64,000 nucleotides of DNA from Streptomyces umbrinus (GTDB lineage Bacteria; Actinomycetota; Actinomycetes; Streptomycetales; Streptomycetaceae): contig NZ_JAUSZI010000003.1 of the NCBI RefSeq assembly GCF_030817415.1, positions 9,163 through 73,162 of the forward strand. The letters are read 5' to 3'. The position numbers and the translations under genes were made by a program. Below the pieces are notes generated by a model. That model was given only the letters and a program-made list of their open reading frames with translations, did not search any database and was not told where the DNA came from. Below, piece after piece: positions 15,853 through 22,906 of the stretch. Position 1 is the first letter of the stretch; every line of letters begins with the position of its first letter.

Positions 15853-17325
15853 GTGAGGGCCGCGAGTCTGCTGCTGTCGGTTTGGGCGGCAGAGGGGCGG
15901 CTGACGGTGGTCTTGGATGCGCATCGCTGGCTGGAGCTTCGGCGGTTTCGCGGCCTGTATGAGTCCGGCGCGATGAGCCTGCGGGAGATCGCGAAGGAGA
16001 CCGGGCTGAACCGTCGTACGGTCGCCAAGTACCTGTCTGGTGGGGTGTCGGCCGCGCCGCCGCAGCGGGAGCCCAGCGGTCGGCCGCGGCGGCGGGCGGT
16101 GGACGAGGTCGCCCCGCTGATCGACGCGATGCTGCGGGCAGAGATCCTGCTCAAGGGGGCAGTGATCCACGAGCGCCTGGTCCAGGAGTACGGGGTCGCC
16201 CTCAACTATCAGCGGGTGAAGCTCTACCTGCAGGAGGCCAGGCCCCGGATCGCCGAGGAGCTTGGGATCAGCCCGGGTGAACTGGCCGGTCTGCACCGCC
16301 GGTTCGAGGTCGTCCCGGGGGCCCAGGCCCAGGTGGACTGGGGGGATGAAGGAAGAATCCTCGCCCACGTCGGGATCCCGAAGGTCTACTCCTTCCACAT
16401 GACGCTGTCGTACTCGCGCGACCCGTTCTGCTGCTTCACCACCAGCCAGGACCTGGCGACCTTCTTCGACTGCCACCGGCAGGCGTTCGCGCACTTCGGC
16501 GGGGTGCCGATGACGATCGTCTATGACCGCACCAAGACGGTCGTGCGCCGGCACGTCGCCCCGGGCGAGGCGGTTCCGCTGCACCCGGAAGCGGTCGCGT
16601 TCGCCGGGCACTACGACTTCGATATCGACGTGTTGGCCGCCTATCGGCCCCAGGGCAAGGGCCGGGTCGAACGGCAGGTCGGCATCGTCCGGGACCACGT
16701 GCTGGCCGGGCGAGGCTTTTCCTCCCTCGAGGAGATGAACGCCGCCTTCGCGGCCTGGGTGCCGTTGCGGCGGGCGAAAGTGCACGGCACCCATGGCGAG
16801 GTCATCGGCCACCGGGCGGCGCGCGACCACACGGCTCTGCGCCCGTTGCCGCAGATGCCGTATGTGGTCGCCCAGCGGCACCTGCGGCACGTTGGCAAGG
16901 ACTGCCTGGTCGCCTTCGACGCGAACCTCTACTCAGTGCCCGCCCGGAAAGTCCGCCCACGCCAGCTGGTCGAGGTCCGGGCCACCAAGTCCCAGGTCAC
17001 ACTGCACGCAACCGTCCCCGCAGCCGATGGTGAGACCCTGCTGGCCGTTCATTCGCGGGCTGTTGGCCGCGGGGCCCGCATCGTCGACGAGAAGCACTGG
17101 GACGGCCTACCCACCGGTGCCGGCCGCCGTGTCACCACCGGCGACGGCCCGACTCCGCCCCGCCGTGAGCAGTCGCTCCGGCAAGAGACCGGGCCGCTGC
17201 AGGCCCTGCTGAACCGGACCGCTGTCGCCCGCGTCGAAGTCGGGCGCCGTCCGCTGTCGGTCTATGACGAGCTGACCGGCACTCGTCCCTTCACCCCTAA
17301 CTCCCCAACGAAGGAATCCCGTTGA
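15853..17325 (+). CDS. istA: IS21-family transposase IstA
   Basis: This 490-residue protein starts at GTG 15,853; a downstream GTG at 15,907 is an alternative. An N-terminal helix-turn-helix has GAMSLREIAKETGLNRRTVAKYLSGG. The integrase-like DDE core starts at AQVDWGDEG and continues with VYDRTKTVV and RPQGKGRVERQVG, which supplies the catalytic Glu. The C-terminal beta-barrel region contains VGKDCLVAFDANLYSVP. It catalyses strand transfer with IstB as the ATP-dependent helper. Its stop overlaps the istB start as TTGAGC, matching the usual coupled arrangement. The frame is intact. Confidence 0.9.
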   Translation: MRAASLLLSVWAAEGRLTVVLDAHRWLELRRFRGLYESGAMSLREIAKETGLNRRTVAKYLSGGVSAAPPQREPSGRPRRRAVDEVAPLIDAMLRAEILLKGAVIHERLVQEYGVALNYQRVKLYLQEARPRIAEELGISPGELAGLHRRFEVVPGAQAQVDWGDEGRILAHVGIPKVYSFHMTLSYSRDPFCCFTTSQDLATFFDCHRQAFAHFGGVPMTIVYDRTKTVVRRHVAPGEAVPLHPEAVAFAGHYDFDIDVLAAYRPQGKGRVERQVGIVRDHVLAGRGFSSLEEMNAAFAAWVPLRRAKVHGTHGEVIGHRAARDHTALRPLPQMPYVVAQRHLRHVGKDCLVAFDANLYSVPARKVRPRQLVEVRATKSQVTLHATVPAADGETLLAVHSRAVGRGARIVDEKHWDGLPTGAGRRVTTGDGPTPPRREQSLRQETGPLQALLNRTAVARVEVGRRPLSVYDELTGTRPFTPNSPTKESR

Positions 17326-18096
17326 GCGAGCTGACCGGCACCCGCATCCGCACCACGGCCGTCAAGCTCGGCCTGCCTCACCTGGCCGAGGCCCTGAACC
17401 AGTACATCCAACGGGCTGACGAGGCCAAGATGGGCTACCTCGATCTCCTCGACCTGGTGCTGTCCGAGGAACTCGCGGTGAAGGACGACCGCCGCTTCCG
17501 GCAGGGCCTGCGTCTGTCGAGGCTGCCGCACCACAAGACGCTGGACGACTACGACTTCGCCTTCCAGCCTGACCTCGACCCACGCAAGGTCAAGGACCTC
17601 GCCACTCTCTCCTTCGTCGAGGACAAAGCCAATGTCGCCCTGCTCGGCCCGCCCGGGGTCGGCAAGACCCACATCGCTGTTGCCCTGGCTGTCGCAGCCT
17701 GCCGGGCCGGCTACTCGATCTACTTCACCAGCCTCGATGACATGGTCCGCAACCTCAAAGCCGCCGAAACCGCGGGCCGCCTGGTCAGCAAACTCGGGAC
17801 ATACCTGCGGCCCGGCGTCCTCGTGGTCGACGAGGTCGGTCAGCTACCAGCCCCTCGAACGCGCCGAGGCCAACCTGGTCTTCCAGGTGATCTCCAAGCG
17901 TTACGAGAAGGGCTCGATCATCCTGACCTCGAACAAGACCTTCAGTGAGTGGGGTCAGGTCTTTGGCGACGAAGTCCTCGCCACCGCCATCCTTGACCGC
18001 CTCCTGCACCACTGCGAGGTCGTTCCCATCAATGGCAACAGCTATCGGCTCAAGAACCGGCTCCAGGCCATCGAACGAGACACCGACGTGGCCTGA
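17322..18096 (+). pseudogene. istB: IstB helper ATPase, frameshifted
   Basis: The N-terminal part has the expected IstB/DnaC-like sequence, with LTGTRIRTTAVKLGLPHLAEA, Walker A GPPGVGKTH and Walker B VLVVDEVG. At about 17,840 the frame shifts: the continuation PLERAEANLVFQVIS, YEKGSIILTSNKTFSEW and LLHHCEVVPINGNSYR lies in another frame and ends at 18,096. Removing about four bases (CAGC near 17,841) would restore a normal protein of about 257 residues. The unshifted frame stops at 17,948 with unrelated sequence. IstB is needed for IS21 transposition, so the element is probably crippled. Confidence 0.85.
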
Positions 18097-18255
18097 GTGG
18101 TGCACATATCCCCGTACTTGGTGGCGCACTCACACCAGTACGGGGACAGGCGCAGCCTCTCAAGAAGTGGACCAGGACCAGGACCGCGATTCGCGTGCCG
18201 TGGCTGGGGGCTGGCTTGGTGTGTTCGGGAGGCGGGGGTGAAGTTTCGGGTTGGG

Positions 18256-18345
18256 GTGTCACATCTGGTCGGTTTGCTGCTTATAGGGGTGGATGCGGCG
18301 CGGCGGGCGCTGCCGGGCTCGGTGGAGTGGGTGTGGATCTGGTGA
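18256..18345 (+). CDS. Conserved 29-residue small protein, copy 1
   Basis: The GTG-started small frame SHLVGLLLIGVDAARRALP... ends in VEWVWIW. A near-identical frame (SHLVSLLLVGVDAAQRALP...VEWVWIR) occurs at 29,371-29,460. The differences are mostly synonymous or conservative, which argues for selection on the peptide. It is amphipathic with a hydrophobic start. The stop overlaps the next ATG as TGATG, so it may act as a coupled leader peptide for the small membrane-protein gene. Confidence 0.55.
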   Translation: MSHLVGLLLIGVDAARRALPGSVEWVWIW

Positions 18346-18554
18346 TGGTCGGGATCGCGGCGGGGGTGATGGCGGCGTGCCTGTCGCGTGGGGGCGACCG
18401 GTGGGCGAAGGCCCGTGCGGGGTATGGCCGGCAGGGCCTTGCACAGGGGGCGCGGTCCTTGTCGTTTGGCCGTCTGGCCGCGCGGGCGGCGGGTGGTGGC
18501 GGCCGGATAGGGGCGGATGGCGCCGGTCGTGCGGTCGGTGGCCGAGAGGCGTGA
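18345..18554 (+). CDS. Small membrane protein of the second ECF-sigma module
   Basis: ATG 18,345 overlaps the stop of the 29-residue frame. The 69-residue product has a short hydrophobic N-terminus (MVGIAAGVMAACLS) and a basic, Gly/Ala-rich tail. In position and layout it corresponds to the 13,519 gene ahead of the first sigma factor. A truncated copy of its first codons (MVGIEAG) appears at 29,460 after the second copy of the leader frame. Function unknown. Confidence 0.5.
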   Translation: MVGIAAGVMAACLSRGGDRWAKARAGYGRQGLAQGARSLSFGRLAARAAGGGGRIGADGAGRAVGGREA

Positions 18555-18562
18555 TCGGCGAC

Positions 18563-19126
18563 ATGGTCATGGAACAGCCCCCGGCCCCGGTGGGGACCGA
18601 GGCCCAGCGGCAGCCGCGCTCGCGCTTTCCGGTGGTCCATCGTGATGACTTTGATGCCTTCTACGTCCGCGAGATGCGTGCGGTGACGGTGTTTCTCATG
18701 CATCAGGGGGCCACGCCGTATGAGGCAGCCGATTCGGCGCATGAGGCCATCAGTAAACTCCTGCCCGACCGTTGGCGCACGATGGAACATCCCCGGGCCT
18801 TTTTACGCCTCACTGCGCAGCGCTGCTACTGGCGCCAGAATGACGCGCGTGTGTGTCCGGCGGATCCGGTGCCGGACCGTCCCGGTGGCACCTGCCCGGT
18901 GTCGGAGGTGGTGCTCACCGAGACGCAGCAGCGTCTGCTCGGCGCGCTGCACGAACTGCCGCCGGCTCTGCGGTCTGTCATGGCCTGGCACCTGGACGGC
19001 TTCGACTACGTCGAGATTGCCGAGGCGCTCGGCATGAGCCTTGCTGCCGTACGGCAGAACATCAGCCGGGCCCGCAGGAAGCTCGTCACCATCCTCGGCC
19101 TCGGGAAAGGGGACGCAGATGACTGA
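18563..19126 (+). CDS. ECF-type RNA polymerase sigma factor, second copy
   Basis: The product has 187 residues from ATG 18,563; ATG 18,569 and GTG 18,551 are alternatives. Region 2 is DDFDAFYVREMRAVTVFLMHQGAT, AADSAHEAISKLL. Region 4.2 is LHELPPALRSVMAWHLDGFDYVEIAEALGMSLAAVRQNISRARR. The spacing and the phrase VMAW.(L/F)DGF are shared with the 13,754 sigma factor, so they are paralogues or parts of a repeated module. The downstream gene overlaps it by 8 bp. Confidence 0.85.
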   Translation: MVMEQPPAPVGTEAQRQPRSRFPVVHRDDFDAFYVREMRAVTVFLMHQGATPYEAADSAHEAISKLLPDRWRTMEHPRAFLRLTAQRCYWRQNDARVCPADPVPDRPGGTCPVSEVVLTETQQRLLGALHELPPALRSVMAWHLDGFDYVEIAEALGMSLAAVRQNISRARRKLVTILGLGKGDADD

Positions 19127-20048
19127 CCACACGCCCCACGAGGGCGGATACGACAACCAGGAGCGGCTCCTTGACCAGCTTCTGGCCGACCATCACGACC
19201 AGCTCCTGCACACGGTTGCCGACGCGCTCGACGCGCGCGCCGGCCTTGCCGCGTTGAAGCCCCTGCGTCACGCTCAGGGGCCCGGCCTTGATGTGGTGGT
19301 CCCCGTCCACGAGTCGCCTGAGGTCGCCGCGTGGAGAGAGGCGGTGGATGCACAACGGCTGCAGATGCCGCGCAGGCCGGGCAGTCTCGCGGCGGTCCTG
19401 CAGCAGTTCGAACAGCTGACAGATCTGCTGGCGTGCATCCGCCGGGCGGTGCCCCGGGCAACGATGGTGAACGTGGCAGCGCTTGCAAGCTCTCTGGTGC
19501 TTGTGAGGCTGGAGCGGGGGCTGGCCGGCCGGACCCTGACCCGGGCCGGAGCGCATCAGCTGCTGGCGGAGCTGGAGGAATGGCTGGGCGAGTCGGTGCA
19601 GGCCATGGCGGGCGCACCGTCTGGCCCGGGCCACCTCGCGAGGCTTGTGTGCGCGGTGGAGTCCCTGCCCGCTCTCCACACGCTGGTCATGAATCTCTTC
19701 GAGGACGCTCAGGCTGAAGTGCCGCCGCGCCACGGGCAGCCCGCCTGCGGTCCTGCCCGCGCCGGGCGAGGTGATGCATCGGAGGTGGGGTCCCGCCGGC
19801 GCACGGGGTTCTGCGGGGCGCTGCTCATGCTGGTCGGGGTTGTCGCGGTGTTCGCGGTCTGGGCGCCTGAGCCGTTGAATGGCCTGGCGTTCTTGATGAC
19901 CGTTCCGCTGGCGGCGCTGGGGAGCCGCTGCCTGCTGTTGGGCGGCGCCGTCGTGGACCTCGAGACGCCGTCCCATGTCGTACCCGGTGGTTACGGTGCA
20001 GCGGTGAGCCAGCCCATACCGGCCTCGTGTACGGGCTCCTCGCGGTGA
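19119..20048 (+). CDS. Partner protein of the second ECF sigma factor, with C-terminal membrane segment
   Basis: This 309-residue protein starts at ATG 19,119 inside the sigma gene end. The N-terminus is acidic and helical (NQERLLDQLLADHHDQLLHTVADALDARAG). The middle is a long alpha-helical region (LAAVLQQFEQLTDLLACIRRAV, LEEWLGESVQAMAG). Residues about 253-295 contain two hydrophobic stretches (GALLMLVGVVAVFAVW, LAFLMTVPLAALGS), so it is membrane anchored. The architecture suits a membrane-bound regulator controlling the sigma factor, inferred from position. No known anti-sigma motif is visible. Confidence 0.6.
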   Translation: MTDHTPHEGGYDNQERLLDQLLADHHDQLLHTVADALDARAGLAALKPLRHAQGPGLDVVVPVHESPEVAAWREAVDAQRLQMPRRPGSLAAVLQQFEQLTDLLACIRRAVPRATMVNVAALASSLVLVRLERGLAGRTLTRAGAHQLLAELEEWLGESVQAMAGAPSGPGHLARLVCAVESLPALHTLVMNLFEDAQAEVPPRHGQPACGPARAGRGDASEVGSRRRTGFCGALLMLVGVVAVFAVWAPEPLNGLAFLMTVPLAALGSRCLLLGGAVVDLETPSHVVPGGYGAAVSQPIPASCTGSSR

Positions 20049-20489
20049 ACGCACAGCCGGTGCGGGGCCGCTGCGACGAGCGGGGGAGCACCGCCCGTGC
20101 AAGGTCCGGGCGGGGTGACCGGACGCCGGCGGGCCCCGCCCGGTGCGGTATGCGCTGAGCGTGAGCACACGGTGGTTGCTGCGCCGCTGCCGGGTGCGAT
20201 GCGCCCCGCGCGGATCCGGCTGCCCGCCGCCGCACCGTCGGCGGCGGCGCGGCCCGGGGTACGGGCCGACGGCCTCTTTCACTCGTCTGTGTGGGCGGGC
20301 AGGGGAGTGTTCCGCCGACTGCTTTCGCATGCGAACTGGCGGCGTGAGCTGGGGTTTCAGGGGCCTGTGGGAGGCGTGGGTCGGGGTAAACGCGGTGGGG
20401 CAGGGGGTTGGATAGGGTGTGGCGTATGCCTCCCCCGGGGTCGGTGGGCCACGGCCGTGTCGACCGGCACGGGAGGGGAGGAGTAGGAG
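20049..20489. other. Intergenic region, no convincing gene
   Basis: About 440 bp of very GC-rich sequence with several inverted repeats but no frame of good codon quality. The promoter for the 22-residue frame should lie near its right end. Confidence 0.4.
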
Positions 20490-20558
20490 ATGGCGTCGCT
20501 CTCTGGAGCGGATCCGACGGATCCGAAGGAGGGCGATCAACACACCGGAGGGGTGTAA
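20490..20558 (+). CDS. Possible 22-residue small protein
   Basis: The ATG is preceded by GGGGAGG at about 8 bp, and an in-frame TAG lies two codons upstream, so the frame cannot extend. The peptide MASLSGADPTDPKEGDQHTG plus two residues is hydrophilic and acidic. The TAA stop lies on the first bases of an intrinsic terminator, giving a compact one-gene unit. It could instead be a small RNA. Confidence 0.4.
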   Translation: MASLSGADPTDPKEGDQHTGGV

Positions 20559-20581
20559 CAGCCTTCGGTCTGGCTGTTTTT
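20557..20581 (+). terminator. Intrinsic terminator
   Basis: AACAGCC and GGCTGTT form a 7-bp stem around an 8-base loop, followed directly by a T-run. This is a textbook rho-independent terminator and is rare in this window, where other terminators lack U-tracts. Confidence 0.8.
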
Positions 20582-20848
20582 GGGCAGCCAGAAGGCCTTC
20601 CCGGGCAGACGGGAAGGTTCTGGTGTGGCGGTTGCCGCTCTGGAGCGGGAGGTCTCGCATCCTGTGCTTCGCGCCAACGGGCAGGGATGCGGGGCCTCTT
20701 GTGCTGTGCGGCGCTGTTGCCAGTACGGCCAGTGGCCGACTGACGGAGTTACACCTTGCGCTGCCGTGGCGGAGCAGGAGACGTGCTACTTCTCTATTTC
20801 TCGCACACAGCCTGGTCAGGGCCTGTTAGGCAGCGCAAAGTTCGCACC

Positions 20849-20876
20849 TGACGGACTGTGAAGGTGCCTCTAAAAT
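20849..20876 (+). promoter_or_regulatory. Likely sigma70-type promoter for the HTH-HAD gene
   Basis: TGACGG at 20,849 and TAAAAT at 20,871 are 16 bp apart. The start site would fall about 10 bp before GTG 20,895, giving a very short leader. Confidence 0.55.
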
Positions 20877-20894
20877 GTACCTTGTGGGGCGGGG

Positions 20895-22691
20895 GTGAGG
20901 GCGGTGGCACGGGGGCTTGCGGGCATGTTCGACGGGGCGCGGCTGCGGCAGGAGCGGGCTCGGGCGGACGGGGGGCGCGGGATCAGCGCTGCTGAGCTGG
21001 CGGTGCGGGTGGGGGCGAGCAAGGCGCAGATTCTGGCGTATGAGAATGCCCGCTACTGCCCGGACCCGCAGCGGATACAGGCGCTGGCGAAGGCGCTGGG
21101 GGTCAGCCCGCTGCAGCTGGCCGACGAGGCCGGGAAGGCGTCGTGGACGCTGGCTGACCTGCGGCGGGCCAGCGGGCTTCGGGCGCGGGATGTGACGGGC
21201 CGGTTGAAGGTGTCACCGCGCAGTTTCCGGCGGCTGGAGAGCGACGGGCTGGTGTCGGCCCGCAGCTTTGGCCTGGTGGCCGCCGTCGCGGAGTGTCTGG
21301 GGGTGAGGGTCGACGACATCGAGGGGCATCTGTCGAATGTGCCGGTGGTGAGGGAGCGTCTGGAGCGGGCGCGGGTGCCGTGTGAGGCGCTGCTGGAGCG
21401 GTATCGGGCGCCCGGCCGGCTGGATGTTCCGGCGCCGGACGAGCCGGAGGTGGTGGAGCTGGCTGCCCTGTATGGGCGGCCGGCGTCGGTGGTGGCCCGG
21501 CTGATGGGGCACGAGGTGGTGCGGGTGCGCGGTGCGCAGCGCCGCCTGGCGGGGTTTGCGGCGGTGGCCGACTACGGGGGATCGGCCGATGAGCAGGCCG
21601 ACGCGCGCCGCGGGGTGCACGCCGAGCACGAGCGGATCGGGCAGATCAGCGCTTCACTGCCAGGGCGGCTGGATGCGTTCTTCCGCTGTCTGCTGCCTGC
21701 TGAGACGTGGCGGGCGGTGGCACTGCTGCAGACGGTCAGGGGATTTGGCCTGTGGTTGTCGCCCGGCCAGTTGGGCATCGAGGCATCGGCCGTCACGTCC
21801 ATTCCCGCCGGGCTGTGCAGGACATCTACAGCGGGCGGGGACGGCGACGCGGCGCTGTACCAGATCTCGCCCGAGGGCTCCGAGCACTGCGCGCGCTACC
21901 GGTCCTGGTACGACGTTCTGTATCCGGGGATCAGGACCATCCTGCAGGCTCGGGAGAGCCAGTTGTCGGGCCATGTGTCGGGTGCGGTACTGCGCGAGCA
22001 CTTCAGACTGGCCCAGGCGGTGCTCTTCAGCTTCGACGGGCTGTTGTGCCGGCTGTTCGCGACGAATCTCCAGTCGGTCTCGGACCATCTGGTCCAGGCG
22101 GCGCTGGCTCTGCAACTGTCCGTCGGGCCGCAGACGCCCACCGATCCGGTGGGCATGCTCCGCGATCTGGTCCGGGTGGGCTCGCCTGCGCAGATCCGCC
22201 GTCTGGATCACTTCCTGACCCTGCTGGAGACGGAAGCGGCCCAGCACGCCGAGCCCTTGCCCGGGGCACAGCAGCTGTTGCGGGTGCTGATGGAAGGGCC
22301 CTGGCGGATGGCGGTGGTCACCGACCATGCGGCCCAGGCGGTCGACACCTTCCTGGCCCACCTGGCGCCCGTCATAGGAAGTGACCGGGTCCGCGTCTTT
22401 GGCCGGCCCGCCAACCCGCGCCTGATGAAACCTCATCCGCACGCCGTGGCCCTGGCCGCCGGGACGCTGGGCAGCCCGCACGCGCAGACGATCCTGATCG
22501 GGGAGTCGGTCGCCGATGCCCTGGCGGCCCGGACCGCCGGGGTCGTGTTCATCGGTCTGGCGCCCACGCCCCGCAAGGCGCAGATGCTCAGGGAAGCCGG
22601 AGCCACCATCACCGTCGGCTCGCTGCGGGAGATCACCTCGGTGGTCCGCTCCCTGACGACTGCGCCCTACACCCGGGGGCGTGTGCCCTGA
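20895..22691 (+). CDS. Double-HTH regulator fused to a degenerate HAD-like domain
   Basis: This 598-residue protein starts at GTG 20,895. Residues about 14-75 are an XRE helix-turn-helix (ISAAELAVRVGASKAQILAYENA, LAKALGVSPLQLADEAG). A second related unit (LRRASGLRARDVTGRLKVSPRSFRRLES) covers about 85-140. A helical middle region follows. From about 375 a HAD-like hydrolase domain can be traced: motif I LFSFDGLL (377-384), motif II MAVVTDHA, Lys in LMKPHPHA (about 511), and IGESVADALAA (about 536). The nucleophile Asp of motif I (normally DxD) is Ser, so phosphatase activity is doubtful; it may bind a phosphorylated ligand instead. It is monocistronic behind a recognisable promoter. Confidence 0.7.
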   Translation: MRAVARGLAGMFDGARLRQERARADGGRGISAAELAVRVGASKAQILAYENARYCPDPQRIQALAKALGVSPLQLADEAGKASWTLADLRRASGLRARDVTGRLKVSPRSFRRLESDGLVSARSFGLVAAVAECLGVRVDDIEGHLSNVPVVRERLERARVPCEALLERYRAPGRLDVPAPDEPEVVELAALYGRPASVVARLMGHEVVRVRGAQRRLAGFAAVADYGGSADEQADARRGVHAEHERIGQISASLPGRLDAFFRCLLPAETWRAVALLQTVRGFGLWLSPGQLGIEASAVTSIPAGLCRTSTAGGDGDAALYQISPEGSEHCARYRSWYDVLYPGIRTILQARESQLSGHVSGAVLREHFRLAQAVLFSFDGLLCRLFATNLQSVSDHLVQAALALQLSVGPQTPTDPVGMLRDLVRVGSPAQIRRLDHFLTLLETEAAQHAEPLPGAQQLLRVLMEGPWRMAVVTDHAAQAVDTFLAHLAPVIGSDRVRVFGRPANPRLMKPHPHAVALAAGTLGSPHAQTILIGESVADALAARTAGVVFIGLAPTPRKAQMLREAGATITVGSLREITSVVRSLTTAPYTRGRVP

Positions 22692-22906
22692 TGAGGGGAC
22701 CGGCAGGCAACGCGCGTTCCCGGTCGCCCTGTCCGCCGCCGGTGAGCCACACCGTGGCCGCGGGCAGCCACCACACCACGCACGTGTTCGTTCACGACAC
22801 TGCCCCTGCCCGCCCGCCGTTGCTGAGAAGCCCGCCTCAACGACCGGCGGCAGGGGCAGACACACCGGGGCCGCGGGCGGTGTACTGCCTGCCGCAGGAA
22901 GGACGA

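Larger units (their letters stand above)
15784..18148 (+). mobile_element. IS21-family insertion sequence
   Basis: The ends are TGTCGGCGTAC...GTGCACCACC on the left and the related complement of TGTCCCCGTAC...GTGCGCCACC on the right, in the TGT...ACA arrangement usual for IS21. GGCGC at 15,779-15,783 is repeated at 18,149-18,153 as a 5-bp target duplication. The element carries istA and a frameshifted istB, so it is probably immobile unless complemented. Confidence 0.9.

Noticed and set aside
15715..16890. 391-codon minus-strand frame
   Set aside because: Antisense to istA, with no recognisable motif.
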